A stretch of 64,000 bases of DNA. Origin: Bathynomus jamesi (taxonomy: Eukaryota > Arthropoda > Malacostraca > Isopoda > Cirolanidae). The notes under the pieces are model-generated. The model did no database searches. It had not been told where the DNA came from and saw only the letters and a program-made list of their open reading frames with translations. The position numbers and the translations under genes were made by a program. The DNA lies in NCBI GenBank assembly GCA_023014485.1, contig JAJOZX010001080.1, forward strand, positions 434,001-498,000. The letters run 5' to 3'. Positions 1 through 9,964 of the stretch are shown one piece after another; position 1 is the first letter of the stretch, and each line of letters starts with the position of its first letter.

Positions 1-302
1 AAATGTAAAAACAACAACTAAATTTGGAAGAGGAGGAGAGCCTTTGAAGGTTTGAAATACAACTATTAATATATTGTAGCCTCGTATTCCCTTATAAAAT
101 ATGAGTTTTCACGACATTTCATTTGAAGTTCTGTCTTTGTATTAAAAGCGTTTATTATTTTTTTGTCGTAAACTCTATTAAAACAAAAATCAAGTTCTGA
201 TAATGGTTTTTTGTTTGTTTGTTTTACAAACTATGATAATGTCAGTATCTATAATAACGATTAAACAAGCATTTATGTTCCTCTTCCCATCTTTTTTGCC
301 AG
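1..302. other. AT-rich non-coding stretch before a candidate splice acceptor
   Basis: No repeat or coding signal stands out. It ends in a pyrimidine-rich tract and an AG at 301-302, which fits the 3' end of an intron feeding the exon at 303-557. Confidence 0.4.
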
Positions 303-557
303 GAAAATTCGTCTTTTCAAGCCAAAAGACATTCCCCAAATGGTTTTAAGATTAGAGGTCCTTATTCGGTTACAGCCACCAGATTACTTCCAGAAAATGA
401 TGGTACTATAATGCTGAAGCGAAGTCATCTGCATCTCCATGGCAGCCGGAATCCACACGCAACACTTGGCTTCAACTACGATTACTTCACACGATCGCTG
501 CCACCAGATTCAAAAGTGTCTTGGCCTAGACCGAATTTCAGCTATTCCACTTGGTGA
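303..557 (+). CDS. Candidate 3'-terminal coding exon of an unidentified host gene
   Basis: A pyrimidine-rich tract and AG acceptor (301-302) are followed by 84 open codons ending at a TGA at 555-557. The frame uses balanced codons and is less AT-rich than the flanks, unlike the random open frames around it. The product is polar and basic, with a His-rich stretch in the middle (residues about 42-53) and a Tyr/Phe/Trp-rich C-terminus ending ...FSYSTW. I see no membrane segment and no catalytic motif, and I do not recognise the family. There is no GT donor before the stop and the following sequence is AT-rich, as expected of a 3' UTR, but no AATAAA signal lies close by. The coding call rests on splice signal plus open frame. 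It could be a chance open frame. Confidence 0.5.
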   Translation, partial: ENSSFQAKRHSPNGFKIRGPYSVTATRLLPENDGTIMLKRSHLHLHGSRNPHATLGFNYDYFTRSLPPDSKVSWPRPNFSYSTW

Positions 558-679
558 CGATTTAGTGGTTAAATCAAGTTTTATTTTTAGATTTCTCTAT
601 CTGTCTGTCTGTCTATCTCATTCTCTTTTTTATGTACATAAATCAACGGTTTTTTGTCTAGTTTTATATGATGTTATTT

Positions 680-862
680 TTCGGAAAAAAGTTCACCTAA
701 AACCCTAAATTTTTAAAAAAGCATCAAAAATTACGAATTGGTAAGGGATTTTTAAAATTTATTATTGTCACTAAAAGAAAACGCTACACAAAGAAAAACA
801 TTAAATTAGTAAATTTTATGCTTTTTACAAATTTTATATTTGTAGGTGAACTTTTTTCCGAA
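680..862. mobile_element. MITE family M1 (TTCGGAAAAAAGTTCACC termini)
   Basis: The ends are inverted repeats: TTCGGAAAAAAGTTCACCTA at 680-699 and its reverse complement at 843-862. The AT-rich interior has no coding capacity. Related copies lie at 34971-35134 and 51688-51888, and a single end at 40303-40324. Superfamily unknown. Confidence 0.65.
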
Positions 863-966
863 TTGTGCATTAGATTTAAAAATATTTGTTGCAAAAATTT
901 GTTTTGTTATTGTTTTAAACCAAAAATATGAATGCTTTTCGTGAACCAAATTTATTTACATTAAAC

Positions 967-1171
967 CAGTGGTACCCAAACTGGGGGCCATGACGGATTT
1001 TGTGGGGGGCCATGGAGCGATCAAGTACACATAAATTCGATTATTTCCACAACTAATTCAATTATATTATTATTCCTTACTCATATTATTTTAAAAAAAT
1101 ATTGGTTGGGCCACGGAGGTTGTCATATTTTGACAAGGGAGCCACAGGCCAAAAAAGTTTGGGAACCACTG
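967..1171. mobile_element. hAT-type MITE with perfect 8-bp target duplication
   Basis: The termini CAGTGGTACCCAAACTGGGG and (reverse complement) CAGTGGTTCCCAAACTTTTT are inverted repeats. The element is flanked by identical 8-bp copies of CATTAAAC (959-966 and 1172-1179), the duplication size typical of hAT transposons. It is 205 bp long with no coding capacity. Confidence 0.88.
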
Positions 1172-1199
1172 CATTAAACTCTGTAAATTTTTTAAATAT

Positions 1200-1390
1200 A
1201 ATACAAATAGAGCCTTCGGCTCCCTGCCCTACGGGCGGGGCTTGTGCTTCGCAAACTCGCCTACGGCGAGGGCACATTAGGGTTACCCCTTTGGGGGTAG
1301 GTCATTCTCCCTCTCTCCCCCAAAACTCCTCACCCCCCTTTGTGCAACTTGGGGGGGGTAACCCCATTACCCCTACCCCCCTTTTCTGTT
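1200..1390. other. GC-rich patch of small palindromes
   Basis: In an AT-rich context this patch holds several short perfect stem-loops such as GCCCTACGGGC and CGCCTACGGCG, then C- and G-homopolymer blocks. It looks like decayed repeat DNA. Open frames cross both strands but show no protein-like composition. Confidence 0.4.
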
Positions 1391-1626
1391 AAAAATAGTT
1401 GGAAGATTGCGTAACATTGTTTTTATTTTGAAAGGAAATGGAAGAAAATGCAGGTGTTTTTTTAATAGTTAAGGACTAAACATTAGAATAGTTATGTATT
1501 TTACTCACTTTATCAGTGCAAATAATTTTTACAATTTTAAATTTTATATTAATTTTAATAGTAGGATCACCTAATACACTTCACAGAATATGGAAACTTG
1601 TCACGAGACTATACTATTGTAAATAC

Positions 1627-1854
1627 GAGGTCCTCCCAAAAAGAAATGGCTAAGCGACAAAAGTAAAAAACGTCAGAGAAACGCAAAGTTTTACCAATAT
1701 GAAAGTGGAATAACTTTTTAACTTTTGAAGATATTTCGACGAAAGATCTTCAAAAGTTAAGAAGTTGTGTCACTTTAAAATCGGTCCAACTTTAACTGCG
1801 TTTTCTGGCGTTTTTTACTTTTGTCACTTAGCCATTTCTTCCTAGGAGGACCTC
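1627..1854. mobile_element. MITE family M2 (GAGGYCCTCC termini), copy 1
   Basis: Inverted termini start GAGGTCCTCC and continue as a long imperfect inverted repeat containing AAATGGCTAAGCGACAAAAG, so the 228-bp element is nearly one hairpin. Second copy at 39715-39914 (flanked by TA), partial third at 62844-62938. Confidence 0.8.
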
Positions 1855-2869
1855 CTATATATCCTTGCTGAATAGTAATGGGATGGTGTCCATCAATGTG
1901 TAAAAACGGTTCTGATCGGTTTTAAGCGGGGCACGATTTAACGTTGAAAAAACGGCAACAAACGACCATGTGATACGGGCTTCACGTATCAGAACTCCCG
2001 TTAGACGGCGCTGATAGAGCATAGAAAATTTCAAACGTAGTTAGTACGATAATTTAGCAATGAAAACGCCTATCGTTGTAAGACTAAATTTTCGTTACAT
2101 GATATGGACTCGTTTGCCGGAACACTAATAAAAATAATTTATTTTGAACAATAAAGGGTATCGTATTTTTTTACACTTAAATATTTGTATTATTTTAATT
2201 GCCCTTATTGCCCTTTTCTTTTAATAGTGTCAATTGAAATTGAATCAAATTAACCAATGTTTAGCATTAGGATACGTCTCATTTAAATTTTCAGTTTTAT
2301 ATATGGTGCTGTTTTTGTATGATAACTAACGCCAAAAGAGCATAAATTAAAGATTTCGTATTCCAGAACCATTATTCGTTGGTAATGCTGATGCAATATT
2401 GTAAGACTGTGAAAAATTTGATGCCACAGTTTTGGGTTTCGCGCGTATCGCATTCAGAGAAAATAGAATCCTCTAAATTTATTTGTACCATAGACACTAA
2501 ACTTCTTTGGACACACTATGCCCCATCTTCAAATTTCAAGACAAATATTTTTTTTTTTATATATTGATGACAAGTTTCCATTTTCAGTGTCTAAAATTCA
2601 AAGTTAATCTTTTATTATTATTATTATTATTGTTGTTATTATTATTATTGAGGGTAAGATTAATACTTATTATTATTATGTCAAATTCTAAAACAAAAAT
2701 CGAGCAACCAGAATCTAAATGTAAACTCAATAACAAACTTACTGTTGAGTTATAGAGAAATTATACATTAATTTGTTTGGTGTTGTTTTTTTTATTATTA
2801 AATTTTATTGTTATCTTTTGTTGTTATTTATATCATAGAAGAGACAGCACGAACAGAATTTTTATGGCT
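1855..2869. other. No recognisable gene; AT-rich spacer with a TTA-type microsatellite
   Basis: About 1 kb of AT-rich sequence with a TTA/TTG trinucleotide tract near 2610-2650. Short open frames here look like chance. Nothing else is supported. Confidence 0.4.
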
Positions 2870-3478
2870 GTAACAAAGTCTACGCATATCTAGTCACTCC
2901 AAGTTCGCATTATAACATCCAAATTATTTCATGCAAAAGATCTTGAGCGAAAGTTTTGAAGCCAGTAAGACTTTAATATTTACTTTAAGCTTACGAGCCA
3001 CTTAGATTTTAAATGCAACTTCACAAAGTTGGACCTACTGGCCTTGGATGTGAAGGTATTTTTGGTATTTTTGTAAATTTATATGGACTTCACAAAAACG
3101 TATGAAAGTTTGTACAAGTGTGGTCTGACTAGATATAGGTAGGCTTTGGTTGCAATTATCGATAACAATTGCAAGAAAACAGCATCAAAATTTGATCTTT
3201 CTTACGTCACTGCTTTCCATCATCGACAGTAAGAGTCAAAGACAAAGTGTAAAGATGAGCAAGTCCCTTCACCCTTCACTTCATACACTTCTTTGAAGTA
3301 CAGAAGAGCCGGGTAGTCACTAAATCTATAAAAATACCACATTCATAAAATTTTTGAGCTTCACATCCGAAGCCAATAAGTCATAATTTGTGAAGCTGCA
3401 TTTAAGAACTAAGTGTTTGGTGAGCTTAACACGTTATAATACGGGCGTGGACTGACTAGGTGAATTTAGGCTTTGGTG
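2870..3478. mobile_element. Non-autonomous element with long imperfect inverted arms (family M3)
   Basis: The outer arms 2870-2916 and 3433-3478 are inverted relatives sharing a core like GTGACTAGATATGCGTAGAC. The inner arms 2990-3090 and 3320-3427 also pair. A further copy of the end motif lies inside at about 3118-3157, and a solo end lies at 26069-26112. No coding capacity. Target duplication not resolved. Confidence 0.6.
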
Positions 3479-3510
3479 AATAACAATAAATACAGTAAAG
3501 CGCACCAAAC

Positions 3511-3659
3511 ACTGGCACAGTACTCAGGCCGACTAATGCAGCTCATTGCGCTAACTTTCGAATTATTATACCATCACCATCGGGATTCGAACCCTCGACC
3601 TCAGTGTGTTCAATTAGCATATAAGGAAACGATGATAACCACTGAACTACGGACGCTGG
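3511..3659 (-). mobile_element. tRNA-derived SINE (family S2), copy 1
   Basis: On the minus strand there is a pol III A-box-like GTAGTTCAGTGGTTATCA followed by a B-box GGTTCGAATCC, in the order and spacing of a tRNA-derived head. The same ends and order (ACTGGCACAGT ... GCTGG on +) recur at 24424-24593. Confidence 0.65.
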
Positions 3660-3781
3660 TAGATTTTGGTTATAATAAGAATATTAATCCCAAAATTAAA
3701 AATTTACCGTGTGCAGGAACAAAGCCGATCTGCACAATGTCGACACGCATAATATTGATATTAAAAAGTAAGTTTAAATTA

Positions 3782-3865
3782 GATTAGATTAGGTTAAGTT
3801 AACTTGGGTTTGGTTAGGTAACATTATGCCCGTTTGGTTAGGTCTAGTTAGGTTAGGTTAGTAGT
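3782..3865. repeat. Interstitial TTAGG-type repeats
   Basis: Degenerate GGTTA/TTAGG units in short runs separated by non-repeat sequence. The pentamer is the standard arthropod telomere repeat, here internal and imperfect. Confidence 0.6.
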
Positions 3866-4094
3866 TTTCATTGAAAACCCGACATGTAGTTTGAAATGTG
3901 AAATGCATATATTTGCATAAGATCGAATGTCGATATCATTTCGTTCACGTAACGAAAATGTACATGTGAATTCGTCTTTTCAATAGACCCTTCCACGATG
4001 ACGTAATGAAAGTCACATTACAGTACACTTCAATAAAGCGATCAAAAGCAGGGTTGTTCTACATTAACGTATGGAACACTATATATATTGGTTA

Positions 4095-4388
4095 GCGGTG
4101 GTGTGTAGTGGTTAGCGTCGCTGACTACGAATCCATCGGCTCCGGGTTCGAGACCTGGTGACGGCAGGCGGCGCGCAGCAAAACCCAGCTGTTCATCCTT
4201 CCACACAATAAAAGACAGTGGTTGGTAGATAAATGGGGACCCTAGGTGGCCTAGTGTTTAAGACGCTGGACTGCTAGTGGGGCGTGGTTCGGATTCCACA
4301 ATAAACTGTAGGTCTAAGGTGGAGGGAAAAGCTTGACCTTCGTCAGAGAGAACAATTCGCGCGGAAGCTAACCAAAGGTTAAGGTTAT
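4095..4388 (+). mobile_element. Dimeric tRNA-derived SINE (family S1), copy 1
   Basis: Two tRNA-like heads lie in tandem. The first has A-box GTGTAGTGGTTAGCGTCGC and B-box GGGTTCGAGACC. The second has A-box TGGCCTAGTGTTTAAGACGC and B-box GGTTCGGATTCC. A tail with AAAGCTTGACCTTCGTC follows and ends in AAGGTTA then (TA)n. Other copies: 37384-37664 and 61723-62010. Internally deleted or partial copies: 38852-38942 and 44642-44675. Confidence 0.82.
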
Positions 4389-4797
4389 ATATATATATAT
4401 ATATATGCAAGAAATACAAAAGAAAATAAATTTTATTATTCATGAGTACACCCCCCATATATATATATATATATATACGCAACAGAATGACTTTGCATGT
4501 GTGAAAGAAACAAAACAAGCAAAACTATTGAGCATGACACCCTGAAAATTCCTGTTGACTGGTAACTAATAGCAACTGTGTTCATGTCAAACGAGGTATT
4601 GTCCCTATACACACACACACACACACACACATTTAATCTGCCTCGAACTTGTTACGGAATAAATCAATCATGCTATAAAAAAACGAAGTGAGATACATAT
4701 CATAGTTTATCATACCGTTACGATATTAATCACTACAAAGTTACCCTGAAGATGTACAGTGGTCGTACCAAAACGTTGGTATCACATTTTTTGTTCA

Positions 4798-4831
<34 letters not shown>

Positions 4832-5186
4832 TAATATATATATATTATATATATATATATAGAATAAATACTCGGTAGTCCAACCCCGCGGTATTCCGAC
4901 GCTCCATTATTCCGACTCTAGACCGCCGTATTGCCCCAGGCTAATACGACTCTCCCTTATCGTTTGGATTTACATGTACGCTACTTAGTTTATACTTTTT
5001 TATTATAATAGTAATAGTAGATAGTCTTGAATCAAAATATGAGTAACTTTATACAAAGTGTTTAAAACAACAGAGCTTTCGTAATAAACTGATTAACTCA
5101 TGATAGTTTAGGGGGAGCCCTCACTATTCCGACGTTTCGGTTATTCCGATTCTCCGACCGCCGCATTAAGTCCGATTTGCGAAGAC

Positions 5187-5241
<55 letters not shown>

Positions 5242-5246
5242 ATATA
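4389..5246. other. Microsatellite-rich spacer with a diverged inverted-element 3' end
   Basis: Contains (TA)n at about 4389-4406, 4460-4476, 4798-4860 and 5195-5246 and (AC)n at 4612-4632. A hammerhead-like motif lies at 4744-4778 (CTGAAGA, stem GTAC...GTAC, then AAAACG). Direct repeats of a TATTCCGAC motif occur at about 4891-4930 and 5123-5165. No gene seen. Confidence 0.5.
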
Positions 5247-5290
5247 ATGAATAAAACCACGAAGGAAAGGAAACACAGAATGGTGCTCAA

Positions 5291-5318
5291 GCGCTTTCGT
5301 CTAATGACATCCTCAGGA
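5291..5318 (-). ncRNA. Hammerhead-ribozyme-like motif in PLE-A 3' end
   Basis: Read on the minus strand: CTGAGGA, one extra base, a 3-bp stem GTC/GAC with a 4-nt loop, then GAAA. The order matches the CUGANGA-stem II-GAAA core of hammerhead ribozymes, but the unpaired extra base before the stem departs from the consensus. Hammerhead motifs are established in Penelope-like elements; activity here is inferred only. Confidence 0.35.
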
Positions 5319-5370
5319 ACACTGAAGTACATAAAGAGTTACAGCCTATATATAGGTTACAGAAAAAAAA

Positions 5371-5413
<43 letters not shown>

Positions 5414-5467
5414 AAACGGAGACACAAAAGGATTGTGGGAGGGGCACACAAATTTATAAGGAAAAAC

Positions 5468-5738
5468 TATCGATTTTTAGCACAAGATTAAATGAATTGT
5501 TTCCAACCAATGTTATAGATAAAAAAATATATACAAATTTACACTGGAAATCTGCCCGGGTTTTAGCACTCTGCTCTTTTTTGATATAAAAATTGAAAAG
5601 TTATCGATTTTTAGCACAAGATTAAATGAATTGTTTCCAACCAATGTTATAGATAAAAAAAAAATATATACAAATTTATACTGGAAATCTGCCCGGGTTT
5701 TAGCACTCTGCCCTTTTTGATATAAAAATTGAAAAATA
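5468..5738. repeat. 134-bp tandem duplication in PLE-A 3' UTR
   Basis: Two near-identical units (5468-5601, 5602-5738) starting TATCGATTTTTAGCACAAG. They differ mainly in the length of an A run. Other PLE-A copies carry looser relatives of this unit. Confidence 0.85.
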
Positions 5739-5763
5739 AAAGTTATTAGGGTGGCATACAAGT

Positions 5764-6789
5764 TTACCAAAGATTTAGCGTTCTACCTTTCTTATCTAAA
5801 TCTGTTCTGAAGGAATTCAAAACAACAGGATCGAGTTGAAAAAGACCTTTGCTTATGTTGAAGTTATTTGTAAGTTGGATAATGGCAGACTCAAGAATAT
5901 TTCTATTAACAATGTTGCTAGAGTGAAATAAAACTGAAGCATTATTCCAATCAATACAGTGGGATAACTCTGACAAATGGACAAAAAGGGCACTGGACGA
6001 CTGTCCTGTTCTAACGGAATATTGATGCTGTTTTTTACGTGTGTGCAAATCCTTTCCCGTCTGACCTATGTAAAAGGAATCACATTGTTTACAGCCAATT
6101 TTATAGATAATGCCTGAATTATTGGTAGGGCTATTTTTTACTATGATATTTTTCACAATATTGTTATATGAAAATACTACATTAATATGTAAAAGTTTAA
6201 GTACATTAGCAATGCCTAAAAAGCCCGGGAAAAATGGAATTACTAAAATATTTTTTGACAAAGTACGAGTGTTATTATTCACACGATAGAAAGTTCGTTT
6301 TGCCTTGTTGAGACAGGATTCCATAAACGCAGATGGATAACACAGATCACTTCCAATACCGTTGAATTTTTCTAATTCGGCATCGATGTATTCCGGACTG
6401 GCGATCCTAAGGGCGCGGAGAAACATTGAAGAAAAAATGGCCTTCTTAGTGGGGGTGTCATGTCCCGAGTAAAAGTGTACGTAGGACAAATTGTTTGTTT
6501 TTTTCCGATAGATACTAAACTTAAAACCTGGGCTTTCCCTATGTACACGCACATCCAAAAATTGGATTGAGTTGTCTTGTTCCACTTCTAAAGTAAACTT
6601 AATGGAGGGGACTTGATCATTTAACTGAAGGAGGAAGTTATCCAGGTCACGATTCATGGGCCAGATACACAAAATATCGTCGACGTACCGCAACCAAGGG
6701 ATGCCAACCCCCAGGATTCTCGGAATGTAAGTAATCTCGAAAAACTCCATATAAATATTGGAGAGGAGGGGCGACAAGGGGTTGCCCAT
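5764..6789 (-). CDS. PLE-A reverse transcriptase (C-terminal half) with GIY-YIG endonuclease
   Basis: Truncated retroelement polyprotein with an open frame of 341 codons. It begins inside the RT at the motif MGNPLSPLLSNIYME and then has LRYVDDIL (the catalytic YVDD is at 6676-6687), so palm motif C is intact but the upstream motifs A and B are missing or partial. The C-terminal third has GIIYKIGCKQC...YIGQT followed by R and H residues, the Cys-containing GIY-YIG nuclease signature of Penelope-like elements, expected to nick target DNA for primed reverse transcription. A full family A protein is about 720 residues, so the N-terminal half is absent. The frame opens exactly at the junction with the inverted right arm. 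Not expected to be autonomous. Confidence 0.88.
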   Translation of the reverse strand: MGNPLSPLLSNIYMEFFEITYIPRILGVGIPWLRYVDDILCIWPMNRDLDNFLLQLNDQVPSIKFTLEVEQDNSIQFLDVRVHRESPGFKFSIYRKKTNNLSYVHFYSGHDTPTKKAIFSSMFLRALRIASPEYIDAELEKFNGIGSDLCYPSAFMESCLNKAKRTFYRVNNNTRTLSKNILVIPFFPGFLGIANVLKLLHINVVFSYNNIVKNIIVKNSPTNNSGIIYKIGCKQCDSFYIGQTGKDLHTRKKQHQYSVRTGQSSSALFVHLSELSHCIDWNNASVLFHSSNIVNRNILESAIIQLTNNFNISKGLFQLDPVVLNSFRTDLDKKGRTLNLW

Positions 6790-7681
6790 GAATCGTGACC
6801 TGGATAACTTCCTCCTTCAGTTAAATGATCAAGTCCCCTCCATTAAGTTTACTTTAGAAGTGGAAGAAGACAACTCAATCCCGTTTTCGGATGTGCGTGT
6901 ACATAGGGAAAGCCCAGGTTTAAAGTTTAGTATCTATCGGAAAAAAACAAACAATTTGTCCTACGTACACTTTTACTCGGGACATGACACCCCCACTAAG
7001 AAGGCCATTTTTTCTTCAATGTTTCTCCGCGCCCTTAGGATCGCCAGTCCGGAATACATCGATGCCGAATTAGAAAAAATCAACGGTATTGGAAGTGATC
7101 TGTGTTATCCATCTGCGTTTATGGAATCCTGTCTCAACAAGGCAAAACGAACTTTCTATCGTGTGAATAATAACACTCGTACTTTGTCAAAAAATATTTT
7201 AGTACTTCCATTTTTCCCGGGCTTTTTAAGCATTGCTAATGTACTTAAACTTTTAGATATTAATGTAGTATTTTCATATAACAATATTGTGAAAAATATC
7301 ATAGTAAAAAATAGCCCTACCAATAATTCAGGCATTATCTATAAAATTGGTTGTAAACAATGTGATTCCTTTTACAAAGGTCAGACGGGAAAGGATTTGC
7401 ACACACGTATAAAACAGCATCAATATTCCGTTAGAAGAGGACAGTCGTCCAGTGCCCTTTTTGTCCATTTGTCAGAGTTATCCCACTGTATTGATTGGAA
7501 TAATGCTTCAGTTTTATTTCACTCTAGCAACATTGTTAATAGAAATATTCTTGAGTCTGCCATTATCCAACTTACAAATAACTTCAACATAAGCAAAGGT
7601 CTTTTTCAACTCGATCCTGTTGTTTTGAATTCCTTCAGAACAGATTTAGATAAAAAGGGTAGAACGCTAAATCTTTGGTAA
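6787..7681 (+). CDS. PLE-A RT fragment with GIY-YIG endonuclease (right arm)
   Basis: An open frame starting at MNRDLDNFLLQ, just after the position of the YVDD motif in the other copies, so the RT catalytic centre is missing. What remains is the RT thumb/connector followed by the GIY-YIG nuclease (GIIYKIGCKQC ... Y-KG-QT, where the usual YIGQT tyrosine-isoleucine pair is YK here). The Ile-to-Lys change in the second signature half and a shortened N-terminus suggest loss of function. The frame is otherwise uninterrupted and closely matches the left arm, so the two copies separated recently. The open frame can be read a few codons upstream into the junction, but those codons belong to the left arm's opposite strand. 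Confidence 0.85.
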
Positions 7682-8050
7682 ACTTGTATGCTACTCTATT
7701 AACTTTTAATTTTCATTTTATTTTTATATACATCGAACCTTAACCAAAAAAGGCAGAGTGTTAAAACCCGGGCAGATTTCCAGTATAAATTTGTATTTTT
7801 TTTTTAATTTATTTTTTTTTTATTTATTTATTTATTTATTTATTTTTTTTTTATAACATTGGTTGGAAATAATTAATTTGATCTTGTGCTAAAAATCGAT
7901 ATTTTTTCCTTACAAATTTGTATGCCTCTGATAATCCCTTAATTTTTAATTTTTTTTTACTTCTCCGTTTATTGCATATATATATATATATAATTTTTTT
8001 TTTTCTGTAACCTATATATATAGGCTGTAACTCTTTATGTACTTCAGTGT

Positions 8051-8082
8051 TCCTGAGGATGTCATTAGACGAAAGCGCTTGA
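8051..8082 (+). ncRNA. Hammerhead-like motif, PLE-A right arm
   Basis: CTGAGGA (8053-8059), extra T, GTC-ATTA-GAC hairpin, GAAA, then GCGC. Identical in layout to the left arm. Confidence 0.35.
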
Positions 8083-8163
8083 GCACCATTCTGTGTTTCC
8101 TTTCCTTCGTGGTTTTATTCATCATAAATATTTTTCACGTGTTACTTTCGTGAAATAATTTTC

Positions 8164-8165
<2 letters not shown>

Positions 8166-8236
<71 letters not shown>
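8166..8236. repeat. Long (TA)n microsatellite at the PLE-A 3' end
   Basis: About 70 bp of nearly pure TA following the conserved PLE-A terminus. Confidence 0.9.
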
Positions 8237-8237
<1 letters not shown>

Positions 8238-8238
8238 G

Positions 8239-8516
8239 TTACACACAGACCGTGCATGAAACAAGGAGCACTTCTGGGAAAATTAAATCCACTATAGTCC
8301 GAATGAGTAATGGTTAATGACAAATACTATAGTTTTTCTTTTTCATGATGAAAGCCCAACGTGGTCAACGGGTGTGCACCTGTTGACTACGGGTGCAAAA
8401 CAAAAGAAATGTAAGGTAATAAGTTTGTCAGAATTAAATTCTGAGGTTGATTTTGGTAGATTATTAAACCATACCACGTAGTTTTCTTTAAATTCTATTA
8501 AATAATATATATACGA

Positions 8517-8568
<52 letters not shown>

Positions 8569-9300
8569 CCATCAAATATTATTCTAAACGAAATACATGC
8601 TTGTATATGGACAGTTTGCGATTGCGGACACTTGTGGTTTTTGGTCCAGTTTGCGTAGAGCAAGCCTAAGGTAGTACGAGGGTGACTGTGAATGATACAG
8701 GTAAATTTGTGCTGCCTTGGGGAGGAAACGCAAACGCAAACTTGCGGTGCATCTTTCTCCTGAAGAATCATGCACCCAGAGGCGATATTTCAAATTGGCT
8801 TCGGGGTGGAAGGGGCGAAGAAGGCAGTGATAGGTCCCTCACATGTCAAAATTGATTAAGTGCTACTCACAATGTACTTTATAATCAAATTAATATAAAC
8901 AAGAATGATTAAATGGTGTCAACTAGACTGGTTATCTACAGTTAACTATCAAATTATTCATAAGTTAAGCAATAAATCATGAAATTTGTATCACTTAATG
9001 TAGTAGAGGAACCTTCTAGACTTCAATTTTGCAAATTCATCAACCAAAAGATCAAAATTTAAACTGTAAGTAGTTCATTATATTCGTAATCCACAAAATA
9101 TTAGGTGTCTTTTTTTTAAGAAACTATCATTTGGAGGGCTTTGGAGATCCCCCTGGTGAGCTTGGGAGGCCACAGCCCCTCACGGCCCCCCTAAATGACG
9201 CCTCTGCATGCACCAGGACTGATAAGAACTGGGGGTTTCTGCAATACAACTACGAAATTGCTGCGAGCTGCTCGTACCCTCAAATGGGCGTATGATTAAA
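8239..9300. other. Dispersed-repeat region without a gene
   Basis: 8239-8390 matches 22080-22230 (shared CACACAGACCGTGC and ATTAAATCCACTATAGTCCG). 8740-8780 and 9205-9300 carry pieces (TCTCCTGAAGAATCATGCACC, CTGCGAGCTGCTCGTACC) that recur at 16806-16925 and, inverted, at 32523-32757. (TA)n at 8527-8561. No credible coding region. Confidence 0.55.
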
Positions 9301-9315
9301 TATACTGTATATACA

Positions 9316-9359
<44 letters not shown>

Positions 9360-9450
9360 TGCAAAAAAAAAAAACGATTCCAACATTCATTCATTTCACG
9401 TGTTTTATTGTGAAATTCATCCCATATATATATATATATATATATATATA
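9301..9450. repeat. (TA)n tracts around a short unit duplicated at 15207-15510
   Basis: Contains ATACTGTATATA(TA)n, then TGCTGCAAA-A(n)-CGATTCCAACATTC, then (TA)n. The same ordered unit recurs on the far side of the PLE-B pair. Confidence 0.75.
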
Positions 9451-9545
9451 ATCATGCGGGTTGCTTCTACAGAGCTTCAATTTAATATTTAGGAGAAATC
9501 CAATGACAAGGAGAAATGTAAATGCCATGAAAAGTCTTCTTTAAT

Positions 9546-9580
9546 GCGCAACGTTTCGAGCAATACGCTCATCTTCAGGC
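9546..9580 (-). ncRNA. Hammerhead-like motif, PLE-B left arm
   Basis: Minus strand: CTGAAGA, extra T, stem GAGC/GCTC with GTATT loop, GAAAC, then GTTGCGC. Same layout as family A although the flanking sequence is unrelated. Confidence 0.4.
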
Positions 9581-9964
9581 TGTATGATAACAATGTGAAA
9601 TTAAAATCAATAATTGAATGAAAAACAAGACAAAGAAAATTTCTATAACCTATTCATAAAGGCAAATTTTAAAAGACTGAAAAAAGAGGGTTAAATTCTA
9701 AGTTATACAGATTTACATATAAAATTAAGAAGCTATTTTTAAATACATATAGTAAATGTGAAATTAATACACTGGAAAAATTAACAATAGTACACTGGAA
9801 TAATGAAACTAACTAACCTTTCACTGCAATTTCCGAGGCTAGACTGATTTAAGCAGAGGCAAAACGAGAAAACATAAGATAAGATAAGATAAGATAAGAT
9901 AAGATAAGATGGTGAGGGCGATTGGGGAAGGGGGGATTATAAGGAATTGGGGAAGGAGGAGGGA

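Larger units (their letters stand above)
5247..6786 (-). mobile_element. PLE family A, 5'-truncated copy, left arm of a head-to-head pair
   Basis: Minus-strand Penelope-like element whose sense direction runs from 6786 down to 5247. It has the C-terminal half of the reverse transcriptase, the GIY-YIG endonuclease, a 3' UTR with a 134-bp tandem duplication (5468-5601 and 5602-5738) and a (TA)n tract, then a conserved 3' end with a hammerhead-like core. It abuts the right arm at 6784-6790 through the shared heptamer GCCCATG. Confidence 0.85.
6784..8165 (+). mobile_element. PLE family A, 5'-truncated copy, right arm of a head-to-head pair
   Basis: Plus-strand copy starting within the RT gene at the GCCCATG microhomology, nearly identical to the left arm over 6661 down to about 5760. 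The 123-bp spacer 6661-6783 is single-copy in the pair. The 3' end carries (TA)n at 7975-7992, the hammerhead-like core, GTGGTTTTATTCATCAT and TTTTCAT, and then a long (TA)n. Confidence 0.85.

Noticed and set aside
1102..1392. Overlapping open frames on both strands at 1.1-1.4 kb
   Set aside because: They cross the hAT MITE end and a GC-rich palindromic patch; composition follows nucleotide repeats, not coding.
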